Assembly: GCA_012520975.1 (NCBI GenBank)
Contig: JAAYNF010000154.1
Coordinates: 1 to 44,798 of the forward strand
Direction: 5' to 3'
Source of the DNA: Clostridiaceae bacterium
Lineage (GTDB): Bacteria; Bacillota; Clostridia; Saccharofermentanales; UBA5734
Length of the DNA: 44,798 bases
Shown here: in pieces, positions 8,290-15,796 of the stretch
Layout of the letters: each line of letters opens with the position of its first letter
Position numbering within the stretch: position 1 is the first letter of the stretch
Program-made: the position numbers and the translations under genes
Notes under the pieces: generated by a model
Told to the model about the DNA's origin: nothing
The model's database searches: none
What the model saw: only the letters and a program-made list of their open reading frames with translations

Positions 8290-9000
8290 ATGTTTCGCTA
8301 CGACACGCATGTTCATACCAAGGAAACGAGCAGGTGTGGGCACTTAACCGCCGAACAGATCGTAAAAAAATACATAGAGCTGGGATATGACGGCATCTGC
8401 ATCACCGACCATCTGCATCAGGAATATATCGATACCCTCGACACCAAACAATGGTATTCAATCGCGGATGCCTATCTTGCCGGGTACCGCACCGCCAAAG
8501 AGTGGGGTGACAGGCTGGGGCTGTCCGTCATTTTGGGTGTGGAGATCCGCTTTCCGGAGAGCGAGCGGGATTATCTTTTGTATGGTGTGGACGAGATGTT
8601 TCTCTACCGCCATCCTTTTCTGTACGATACGACACCACAGGCGTTTTATGGCACGTTCTGCGATGAGGTGCTGATTATACAGGCGCATCCCTTTCGAAAT
8701 TATGAATTCATCCATGAGGGTTGCATCCACGGATTGGAGATCGTAAACGGCAATCCGCGTCATGCGAATCGCAACGACAGGGCGCTGCAATACGCACTGG
8801 ACAACCCGGATTTGTTTCGCCTCTGTGGATCGGACACCCATCGAATCGGAGATGAGGGACAAAACGCTCTGTTGTCGTGCGCGCCGATCCACGATTCTTT
8901 TGTGCTGCGCGACACCATTCTGCGCAGAGATTACTCCCTCTGGTCCAAGAATGAGAAAGATATCATTCTTGCCGGTTGCAAAAATATCGGAAAATGCTGA
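8290..9000 (+). CDS. PHP-domain phosphoesterase-like protein
   Basis: Polymerase/histidinol-phosphatase (PHP) TIM-like barrel, 236 residues. Start taken at 8290 because GGAGG lies just upstream; an in-frame ATG at 8269 overlaps the lacI stop and would add 7 residues. Metal motifs: DTHVHTKETSRCGH at the N-terminus, ITDHLH (about 41-46), GVEIRF (about 82-87), QAHPFR (about 133-138) and GSDTHRIG near the end. These are the usual ligands for two or three metals. It forms a translational unit with lacI and with the metallo-beta-lactamase gene that overlaps its end. Phosphatase or phosphodiesterase activity is likely; the substrate is unknown. Confidence 0.8.
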   Translation: MFRYDTHVHTKETSRCGHLTAEQIVKKYIELGYDGICITDHLHQEYIDTLDTKQWYSIADAYLAGYRTAKEWGDRLGLSVILGVEIRFPESERDYLLYGVDEMFLYRHPFLYDTTPQAFYGTFCDEVLIIQAHPFRNYEFIHEGCIHGLEIVNGNPRHANRNDRALQYALDNPDLFRLCGSDTHRIGDEGQNALLSCAPIHDSFVLRDTILRRDYSLWSKNEKDIILAGCKNIGKC

Positions 9001-9944
9001 AAATCCATTTTATCAATGTTGCCGATGGGGACGCCATTCTGCTGGAGCATTCCTATGAGGAGAAAACGCGCTATATTCTGATTGATACCGGAAGGAGCGT
9101 ATTACAAGACGATCCCTTGTCAAAGCGCATGCTTGCCGTCGACTATCTGAAACGGGCGGATGTCATGCGATTGGAGGGGTTGATTATCACGCATTTGCAT
9201 CTCGATCACAGCGCGGGGCTGGAAAACATTCTGAATGCCGGCATTGCTGTTGACAACATTTACGCATCGTTCTTTCCGCCCGCGGACGCGGATGATATTA
9301 TGGCGGATTCCGCCTGTGTCAAGACGATCAGGAATCTGATTGGAAGTCTGAATATCTATCATCAAAACTGTAAGAGGCTGCGTCAGAGCGGATGCGCATT
9401 TGTCGAGGTTACCGATACAAGGGACTTTTTCTTCGAGGATTTGCATATCAAGATTATATGCACCGATCCTCTTGCGAACAAGGCGCAAAACAGTATTTTT
9501 TCCGATTTGTTTTATCAAAATATTGCGGTTGATGCCGATGACGTTTATGCTGCCGCAGCGGCTCGCAACCCCAATTCTTTGCGCGTCCGGATAACGTACC
9601 GGGGTAAAATAATCGAACTTGCGGGAGACAGCTACGGGTCGCTGTGGGAGAACGAGAAGTTGGACAGGTGCGATATCTTCAAGCTGCCTCACCATGGAGA
9701 CCAGAAATCGATTACCCCTACCATCGCGGAAAAACTGTATCCCAGGTACGCCGTCATTTCCTGCCAGAGAGCGTATATGCCCGAAAAAGACAGACCTTCT
9801 CTGCAAATGGCGCAGATGCTCCTTAGCAGAGGATGCAAGGTCTATTTTACCGACAGCTTCGGTGCGCCGTGGAATGATGCGGTTTGCGATTGGGATGCGT
9901 GTGTCTTTACAATCACCGATAACGGCGACATTGTTGCGCCATAG
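8994..9944 (+). CDS. Metallo-beta-lactamase-fold hydrolase (ComEC C-domain-like)
   Basis: 316 residues. The ATG at 8994 overlaps the PHP gene's stop; the upstream TTG at 8976 has no clear ribosome-binding site. It opens with LKIHFINVADGDAILLE, typical of stand-alone relatives of the ComEC/Rec2 beta-lactamase domain, then IDTG, the metal motif THLHLDHSAG (about 66-75), a middle ELAGDSYGSLW and KLPHHGDQKS. It has no membrane segments, unlike ComEC. Proteins of this type cleave phosphoester or nucleic-acid bonds, but no specific substrate can be read here. Linked to the PHP gene, so both may act on the same phosphorylated compound. Confidence 0.75.
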   Translation: MLKIHFINVADGDAILLEHSYEEKTRYILIDTGRSVLQDDPLSKRMLAVDYLKRADVMRLEGLIITHLHLDHSAGLENILNAGIAVDNIYASFFPPADADDIMADSACVKTIRNLIGSLNIYHQNCKRLRQSGCAFVEVTDTRDFFFEDLHIKIICTDPLANKAQNSIFSDLFYQNIAVDADDVYAAAAARNPNSLRVRITYRGKIIELAGDSYGSLWENEKLDRCDIFKLPHHGDQKSITPTIAEKLYPRYAVISCQRAYMPEKDRPSLQMAQMLLSRGCKVYFTDSFGAPWNDAVCDWDACVFTITDNGDIVAP

Positions 9945-10029
9945 TTTTCTTTGGCTTTCGCCTTCGTCAAACATCGATGCATTTATGCCTGTATGTAAGG
10001 TTCTTTCCATTTCATCGCGCAACATGTTG

Positions 10030-10058
10030 TTGACAAATCAAAAGGGGTCGTGTATATT
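10030..10058 (+). promoter_or_regulatory. promoter of the HAD-PGM-kinase series
   Basis: TTGACA at 10030-10035, 17-base spacer ending in TG, TATATT at 10053-10058. The only strong promoter seen for the plus-strand genes that follow. Confidence 0.82.
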
Positions 10059-10071
10059 TAACAATCATAAC

Positions 10072-10083
10072 GCAAACGTTTGC
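10072..10083. promoter_or_regulatory. LacI-type operator O3
   Basis: Perfect GCAAACGTTTGC, 13 bases after the -10 box of the 10030 promoter and before the ribosome-binding site of the first gene. Confidence 0.85.
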
Positions 10084-10107
10084 ATAAATTTATGGAGGTG
10101 GAGGAGT

Positions 10108-10839
10108 ATGATTTCCCAAATTGATACGATCTTCTTTGATGTCGGCGCGACACTACGCTATGTTGTGGAGGATGAGCCCTTCGCCAAAGAAGCCGAACGC
10201 CAACTGATCAAACTGGTACAATCCACCGAGGAGCACGACGTGTTCTTTGAACGATTGACGGCCAATTGGCGGGCGTATCGAAACCGTGCGAAAACCATCC
10301 TGCTTGATTGCTCCGAAATGGAATTGTGGACGCAGTACCTTCTACCCGATTATCCTGTGGAGATCATTGCGCCCAATTCCGCGAAACTGACACGTTTATG
10401 GCGCGACCATGACGGACGCAGAGTGCCGCATGACGGGGTTTTGACCGTTGTTCCCGAACTGCACCGCCGCGGCTACAAACTCGGCATCATCGCAAACACC
10501 GTGACCGAGACCGAAATCCCGGATTGGCTGTGCGAAGATGGTATTGTGGGGTACTTTACCACGGTGATTTTGTCCTCCAAAGTGCGTTTGAGAAAACCGG
10601 ATCCGGCTATCTATGAGCTTGCCGCGCGCTGTGTTGGGTCGCCGCCGGAAAACTGCGTGTATATCGGTGATAATCCCATGCGGGATGTCGAAGGGGCGTA
10701 TGACGCCGGCTTTAGCGCCATGATTCTTTTTGAGGACGCGGGTGCCGCGGACAGAGAAGGAGAGCTTCCGGCTGCTGAGCCGACACACAGGATTCGTGCC
10801 ATCCCGGAGCTGTTGGATATTTTTTCCGATCGTGGCTGA
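10108..10839 (+). CDS. HAD-superfamily hydrolase (paralogue 3)
   Basis: 243 residues from ATG 10108, preceded by GGAGGTGGAGGAG. A much longer open frame extends upstream over the promoter and operator and is not used. Motif I is FDVGAT (nucleophile Asp, Gly at +2). Motif II is IIANT, with Ala where Ser/Thr is usual. Motif III KPDPAIY and motif IV GDNPMRDV are intact. Cap residues ELWTQYLLPDYP and HDGRRVPHDGV match paralogue 1. First gene of the LacI-regulated plus-strand series. Substrate unknown; the weak motif II may mean altered activity. Confidence 0.78.
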   Translation: MISQIDTIFFDVGATLRYVVEDEPFAKEAERQLIKLVQSTEEHDVFFERLTANWRAYRNRAKTILLDCSEMELWTQYLLPDYPVEIIAPNSAKLTRLWRDHDGRRVPHDGVLTVVPELHRRGYKLGIIANTVTETEIPDWLCEDGIVGYFTTVILSSKVRLRKPDPAIYELAARCVGSPPENCVYIGDNPMRDVEGAYDAGFSAMILFEDAGAADREGELPAAEPTHRIRAIPELLDIFSDRG

Positions 10840-10883
10840 AGCAACGTTTTAATGAAGATTGAGATGCCTTCTTGGAGGATGTC

Positions 10884-11627
10884 ATGAAAAAACCGGAAAA
10901 CATCACCGCGATATTTCTTGATTTGGGTGATACATTTCGCGTCATTCGCGAAGACGAAGCATACAAAACCAACGCAAAGAAGGAAATTGCGCGGTTGCTT
11001 GGTGTTGAAACCGACGCCGCGCGCTTCTTTGATGAAGTCATTGAGGTCAGATATCAGGAATATCGCAAGTGGGCGCTGGCAACCATGTGCGAGGCGCCGG
11101 AAAACCTGCTGTGGACATGGTGGCTTGCCTTCGATTTTCCGAAGGATTCAGTGAAAAAAAATGCCATGGCGCTCACCTATCAGTACAGACAAACAAAAGG
11201 AGAGCGCGTCGTGGTGGATGGCGGTGTGGAAACCGTCAAGGAACTGCAGCGTCGTGGCTACAAGCTCGGCATAGTGTCGGATTTGGTAGGCACGCAAGAG
11301 GTGGATGAGTGGTTGGACCGCGATCAACTGCGTCCGTACTTTTGTACGGTGCAGCAATCATCGGTCACTCTGATCCGAAAGCCGCATCCGGCAATATTCT
11401 TCTACGCCGTTCGAGAGGCGGGCGTAGATCCTGGGAACTGCTGCTTTGTGGGCGACAATCTCGACAGAGACATCGCCGGCGCAAAGCAGGCCGGCTTTGG
11501 GTACACGATTGGGGTTAGATACGAGGGGAAGCGCAACACAAAACTGGAGATTACCGAGGAAAATCGTCCGGATGCCTTCATCACGCATTTTTCTGAGCTT
11601 CTCGGCTACTTTCCGACGATTGATTGA
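10884..11627 (+). CDS. HAD-superfamily hydrolase (paralogue 4)
   Basis: 247 residues. ATG at 10884 follows GGAGG at 10874-10878. Motif I is LDLGDT (Gly at +2). Motif II is IVSDL, motif III RKPHPAIF, motif IV GDNLDRDI. The cap shows NLLWTWWLAFDFP and GERVVVDGGV, so it is closest to paralogues 1 and 3. It lies 44 bases after paralogue 3, suggesting tandem duplication followed by divergence, and 9 bases before the phosphoglycerate-mutase-like gene. Substrate unknown. Confidence 0.78.
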   Translation: MKKPENITAIFLDLGDTFRVIREDEAYKTNAKKEIARLLGVETDAARFFDEVIEVRYQEYRKWALATMCEAPENLLWTWWLAFDFPKDSVKKNAMALTYQYRQTKGERVVVDGGVETVKELQRRGYKLGIVSDLVGTQEVDEWLDRDQLRPYFCTVQQSSVTLIRKPHPAIFFYAVREAGVDPGNCCFVGDNLDRDIAGAKQAGFGYTIGVRYEGKRNTKLEITEENRPDAFITHFSELLGYFPTID

Positions 11628-11636
11628 GGAGGGAAC

Positions 11637-13202
11637 ATGAGCAAGGGTTTTCACGGCGGTGACGCTCTGGCAAGAGCGGTTGAGAGTGCATACCGCAACA
11701 ATCAGGTGGATTATTCAATGCCGCCCATGGCGCTGGTGGACGAGAACGGCAACGCCGTCGGTAAGATACAGGACGGAGATACCGTCATCTTTTGCTGTAG
11801 GCGCGGCGAGCGTGAAATCGAGTTGACCGAAGCGTTTACCGATCCGAATTTCACGGGCTTTGCGCGGAAGCATATGAAAGATCTTCTTTTTGCCATCCTG
11901 ACACTGTATCATGAAAAGTTCAAAGACCTGCCCATTGCGTTTGCGCCGGAGTGCGTGGATACGCCACTTGCTCAGGTGCTTTCGGCGCATGGCATTCGAC
12001 AGTTTCATTGCGCGGAATCCGAAAAGTTCGCGCACGTCACCCATTTCTTCAACGGCGGCCACAACGCGCCGTTCCCCGGAGAGGATGATGTTTCCATTCC
12101 CTCGCCCAAAGGCGTGGCATTTGACCAGGTGCCCGAGCTTCATCTTCCCAAGGTTTGCGAAAGAGTCAAGCAGGCGATCAATGACCAGTACGGATTTATT
12201 GTCGCGAATTTTGCAAACGGTGATGTTATCGGGCATACATCAAGCACAGAAGCCAAGTTGACCGCGGTAAACGCTGTTTCGGAATACGTGCACGAGGTTA
12301 CGGCACATGCCAAGACCAAGGGCTATACGATTCTGATTACCGCGGACCACGGAAACATCGAAACACTGCGTGACAGCCAGGGCAAGCCCCATGTGGCTCA
12401 TACAACCAGTCAAGTGCCGTTTCTCGTCGTTGATCCGAGGCACGAAAGCATCGTGCTCCGAGACGGTAAACTTGCCGATGTCAGCCCGACGATCTTGAAA
12501 ATACTCGGCATTGAGAAACCCGCCTTGATGCAGGGAGAATCCTTGATAACCGAGGGAGGAGTCCATAACAATCGCGTCATGCTGTTGATTTTGGACGGCT
12601 GGGGCATTGGAAGCGGCGATGAGAATGACGCGCTGTTTGTCGCGGATACGGAAAAATGGGACGCGTTGCTTACGCGGTATCCCAACTGCCGCTTGGATGC
12701 GTCCGGAGAGGCGGTTGGACTTCAAGCGGGAAAGGCCGGCAATTCGGAGGCGGGGCACACAAATCTTGGCGCGGGCAGAGTGGTGCTTCAGGATGACGTG
12801 CGCATCGATAACGCCATCGCAGACGGAACTTTCGAAAAAAACCCCGTGATTTTATCGTGCATCGAGCGCGCGAAAGAAAACGGCAGACCGCTGCACCTGA
12901 TCGCGTTGCTTACAAAAAGGTCGAGCCACGGTAGCATTGATTACCCCATTGCCATCACAAGGATGGCGGAGGGTGTCAAGGATGTGTTTATCCACATCAT
13001 ATTCGACGGACGTTCCACGGATCCGGGCAGCGCGCCGGCGCTGCTTCGTGAACTGGATTCCACGCTTTCGAGCATCGGCAGGGGAGTTATCGTTGACGGG
13101 GTAGGCAGGGGCATTGCGCTGGACAGGGACTTGAATTATGACAAGATAAAGCGCGCGTACTGCTCCATGACGGTCGGCACGGAAGGGAATTACAAACGAT
13201 AG
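11637..13202 (+). CDS. Circularly permuted cofactor-independent phosphoglycerate mutase-like enzyme
   Basis: 521 residues, about the length of GpmI (around 510), but with the two halves swapped. Residues 9-303 correspond to the C-terminal part of GpmI: ALARAVESAY, DGDTVIFCCRRGER, AESEKFAHVTHFFNGG with Lys130, NFANGDVIGH with Asp196/His200, ITADHGN with Asp237/His238, His255, QGESL. Residues 312-518 correspond to the N-terminal part: VMLLILDGWGIG with Asp320, GNSEAGHTNLGAGR with Ser370, HIIFDGRSTDP, GRGIALDRD. Metal ligands and the phosphoserine residue are kept. Substrate-site changes include GRD to GRS (Ser460) and loss of one His in the GGVHSH segment. GAGGAG precedes the ATG. It may be a mutase or phosphatase on a sugar-acid phosphate; 3-phosphoglycerate is the default, but the substrate is uncertain. 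Confidence 0.8.
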   Translation: MSKGFHGGDALARAVESAYRNNQVDYSMPPMALVDENGNAVGKIQDGDTVIFCCRRGEREIELTEAFTDPNFTGFARKHMKDLLFAILTLYHEKFKDLPIAFAPECVDTPLAQVLSAHGIRQFHCAESEKFAHVTHFFNGGHNAPFPGEDDVSIPSPKGVAFDQVPELHLPKVCERVKQAINDQYGFIVANFANGDVIGHTSSTEAKLTAVNAVSEYVHEVTAHAKTKGYTILITADHGNIETLRDSQGKPHVAHTTSQVPFLVVDPRHESIVLRDGKLADVSPTILKILGIEKPALMQGESLITEGGVHNNRVMLLILDGWGIGSGDENDALFVADTEKWDALLTRYPNCRLDASGEAVGLQAGKAGNSEAGHTNLGAGRVVLQDDVRIDNAIADGTFEKNPVILSCIERAKENGRPLHLIALLTKRSSHGSIDYPIAITRMAEGVKDVFIHIIFDGRSTDPGSAPALLRELDSTLSSIGRGVIVDGVGRGIALDRDLNYDKIKRAYCSMTVGTEGNYKR

Positions 13203-13219
13203 ATAAAAGGAGGTGGCAT

Positions 13220-13966
13220 ATGATTTTCGCTTCAAGTCTTTTTGATCCGATGAATCTATCCAATATTCAGCTGAATGCAGGGCAAATTGTGACGCGTCTG
13301 CTTGTCGCCATGCTGATAGGTGCGGTCATCGGAACCGAGCGTGAATTTACCCATAGACCTGCGGGGATTCGCACATATACGCTTGTTTCGTTGGGCTCCT
13401 GTGCGGTCATGATAACCAGCCAGTTAATTTTTCTGCAATACAGCCAGCACGGCGCAATGCCGGATCCGGGCAGACTCAGCGCTCAGGTGATTGCGGGTGT
13501 CGGCTTTCTTGGTGCGGGTACGATCCTTCGCGAGGGTGTAGCGGTCAAGGGGCTTACGACCGCGGCAGGTCTGTGGGCGGTGGCGTGCCTCGGCATCGCA
13601 ATCGGCGCGGGTTACTACATAGTCGGCGGAGTGGGTGCGGTGTGTTTGCTTGTGACACTGGTGGTCCTTGAATGGGTGCAACGCCGGATTATGCACAGAA
13701 GAAACGAAATCTATTCGTTTCGGGTGCTTTGTGATGATCAAGTGAAGGCACTGGAGAGCATATATGCGCTCTCCGCAAAGAACAACGGCAGGCTGAGAGA
13801 TATTCAGCTCGCAAGGGACGAGGAAAGTAGCAGCAAGAACGTGGCAATCCTGTTCCGCATCGACTTTTCCGGCAGACGTGCCATTGGGAATTCGGTTAAC
13901 TTCTTTAAGGATTTGAGCATCGATAAAGAAGTGGCATCTGTGAAGATGGAACGACTCAATATGTGA
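13220..13966 (+). CDS. MgtC/SapB-family membrane protein
   Basis: 248 residues; AGGAGG is 6 bases before ATG. Hydrophobic N-terminal half with about four to five membrane segments and the family signatures LLVAMLIGAVIGTERE, RPAGIRTYTLVSLGS, GVGFLGAGTILREG and GLTTAAGLWAVACLGIAIG. A soluble C-terminal domain of about 90 residues follows from about residue 155. Family members affect magnesium or phosphate homeostasis and ATP synthase in some bacteria. Its place among phosphatase and kinase genes, after a metal-dependent mutase-like enzyme, could reflect Mg/phosphate balance; this is inference. Its stop overlaps the possible GTG start of the next gene. Confidence 0.82.
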   Translation: MIFASSLFDPMNLSNIQLNAGQIVTRLLVAMLIGAVIGTEREFTHRPAGIRTYTLVSLGSCAVMITSQLIFLQYSQHGAMPDPGRLSAQVIAGVGFLGAGTILREGVAVKGLTTAAGLWAVACLGIAIGAGYYIVGGVGAVCLLVTLVVLEWVQRRIMHRRNEIYSFRVLCDDQVKALESIYALSAKNNGRLRDIQLARDEESSSKNVAILFRIDFSGRRAIGNSVNFFKDLSIDKEVASVKMERLNM

Positions 13967-13974
13967 GTGAGGCC

Positions 13975-14856
13975 ATGAACGCTTACGATGTAATGATAAT
14001 CGGTCCCGCGACCAGGGACATCAATATTGATTACACCGGCGTGGAGGATCGGCGTGTAGGCGGCGCCGTGTCTTTCTGCGCGGCGTCCGCCGCAGCAACG
14101 GGCGCCAAGGTATTTGCGGCGGTGAAGATTCATCCGGACGATGCCGACATTATGGATGAGATTCCGCTATCGGATTGCGACAAGATCATCCTTCCGGCAG
14201 TACGCACCACGCTGATGCGCAACGAGTACTTTACGCAGGATAGGGAGCGGAGACAGTCGAATTGCCTTGCGCAATCCGATACCGTGCAATTGTCCGAAAT
14301 ACCGAATCATTCCTGCAAGATTTATCACCTTGCAGGGCTGCTGTACGGGGATTTTTCCGAAACGCTGATTCGCGGTCTTGCAGATAGAGGCAAGCTGTCT
14401 GCCGATGCGCAGGGTTTTTTGCGGCACAATGTGGACGGAAACATGGAGTTCTTCGATTGGAAGGACAAGGAGAAGCTGCTGCCCTTTTTCTCATTTTTGA
14501 AGGTGGACGCATTGGAGGCGGAAATACTGACAGGTGAGGCGGATCGTGTTGCGGCGGCCAAGAAACTGCACGCAATGGGCGCGCATGAAATTCTGCTTTC
14601 ACACAACAAGGAAATGCTGATATTTGACGGGAATGCCGTTTATACCTGCCCCGTCAAGGCGCGCAACCTTCGCGGCAGGACAGGGCGAGGAGACACATTC
14701 ACGGGTGCTTATCTTGCGATGCGGCAAATGGGTGACGATATCGAGACCGCCCTGAAATATGCGACAGCATGCGTATCCCTCAAAATGGAATCCGTAGGGG
14801 TGTTTCGCGGAACTCGTGAGGATGTGGAGGCGTATTATGCCGAATTCTATCATTGA
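13975..14856 (+). CDS. PfkB-family carbohydrate kinase (possible cyclitol kinase)
   Basis: 293 residues from ATG 13975; an in-frame GTG at 13963 overlapping the MgtC stop is possible. It is a short ribokinase-fold protein without a lid-rich N-terminus: GPATRDINIDYTG, RRVGGAVSFCA and the C-terminal PfkB signature RGRTGRGDTFTGAYLA, containing the catalytic Asp (GRGDT, where GAGDT is usual). A central LSADAQGFLR with acidic residues resembles the equivalent segment of inositol 3-kinases of the PfkB family. Given the inositol regulon, inositol kinase activity is a reasonable guess; a sugar or nucleoside kinase cannot be excluded. Its end overlaps the next gene by 20 bases. Confidence 0.7.
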   Translation: MNAYDVMIIGPATRDINIDYTGVEDRRVGGAVSFCAASAAATGAKVFAAVKIHPDDADIMDEIPLSDCDKIILPAVRTTLMRNEYFTQDRERRQSNCLAQSDTVQLSEIPNHSCKIYHLAGLLYGDFSETLIRGLADRGKLSADAQGFLRHNVDGNMEFFDWKDKEKLLPFFSFLKVDALEAEILTGEADRVAAAKKLHAMGAHEILLSHNKEMLIFDGNAVYTCPVKARNLRGRTGRGDTFTGAYLAMRQMGDDIETALKYATACVSLKMESVGVFRGTREDVEAYYAEFYH

Positions 14857-15727
14857 GGGGGATGGCTATCTTATCGGAATAAACCTGCCCGGCACAAACC
14901 TTGCGGGAGTTGAGAACGCATTGCGCACTATCTCAGAAGACGGCTTTCAAGCGTGCGAAATCAATCTTTCAACCCTTCCCTTTATTCTTTACGGCGACAT
15001 AAAAACCGAGGTTGTAAGCTTTACCAAGGCCATCATGGAAAAGTACGATCTTGTTTATACCGCGCATGCAAGCTACGGGCTGGACCTTCGCAATGCCTCC
15101 ACACTGCCGTTGCATCAAAAGGTGCTCAACGCTTCTGTTATGGTGTGCAGCATGCTGGGCATCGACAGGCTGAACGTCCATTTTGAGGAACATTCTCCCG
15201 TTGCGGAGCAGGAGCAACTCTTCTTTGAAAGCATCATCCGCGCCGCCGACCTCGGGCAGGATCTTGGCGTTGCCGTAAACGTGGAGAACATTGAGGTGGA
15301 GGATGCGCGGCTCGCGCTTGACGCTGTGAAACGCGTCAACCATCCCAACTGCAAAATGACTTTGGATCTGGGGCATCTGTACATCTCCGCAAACTATTTC
15401 GGTTATGATTATTTCAAAACGCTTCAGGATTGCCTGCCGTACCTTGGGCACCTGCATATCAACGACAACTACGGCGTTTTTGAGCCGATGCGCATGACCA
15501 ACAAGCCTCTTTATGATACGCTTGACAAGGGGAGCCGTTTCACATTCGGTTTGGGGGATATTCACATCCCGCCATTTTGGGGTTCTGTGCCGATTGCGAA
15601 ATCCTTGAAAATAATTCGCGACAGCGGGTACCGCGGCATTTGGCTGTGTGAATACTACAGCGACAGATTCTCGCCGTTCAATCATCAGGTGTATACCGAC
15701 GTGCTAAGCTGTCTGCGCAACGAATAA
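14837..15727 (+). CDS. Sugar phosphate isomerase/epimerase-type TIM-barrel protein
   Basis: 296 residues from ATG 14837 (GGAGG 6 bases upstream), overlapping the kinase gene. AP-endonuclease-2/xylose-isomerase-like barrel: VYTAHASYGLDLRN, LNVHFEEHS, NVENIEVED with a metal-ligand Glu, MTLDLGHL, GHLHINDN and FGLGDIHIPPFWG. The protein at 34386-35282 shares nearly all these blocks, so the two form one subfamily, each tied to one of the two ABC importer systems. Probable aldose/ketose or keto-acid isomerase or epimerase; no closer assignment is possible from sequence alone. Confidence 0.75.
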   Translation: MPNSIIEGDGYLIGINLPGTNLAGVENALRTISEDGFQACEINLSTLPFILYGDIKTEVVSFTKAIMEKYDLVYTAHASYGLDLRNASTLPLHQKVLNASVMVCSMLGIDRLNVHFEEHSPVAEQEQLFFESIIRAADLGQDLGVAVNVENIEVEDARLALDAVKRVNHPNCKMTLDLGHLYISANYFGYDYFKTLQDCLPYLGHLHINDNYGVFEPMRMTNKPLYDTLDKGSRFTFGLGDIHIPPFWGSVPIAKSLKIIRDSGYRGIWLCEYYSDRFSPFNHQVYTDVLSCLRNE

Positions 15728-15796
15728 ATCTGCCGAAAAAGCGTACCATGCTCTCTTGCAAACAACACCGATGCCCGGAATTGAGGGGTGGTTGGC

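Noticed and set aside
9619-10107. Upstream extension of the HAD frame at 10108
   Set aside because: It would overlap the MBL gene, the promoter and the operator; a good ribosome-binding site lies directly before 10108.
11637-13202. Permuted phosphoglycerate-mutase gene as a pseudogene or frameshifted pair of genes
   Set aside because: A single uninterrupted frame with nearly all catalytic residues in both halves and a short linker argues for a working permuted protein, though assembly error is not excluded.
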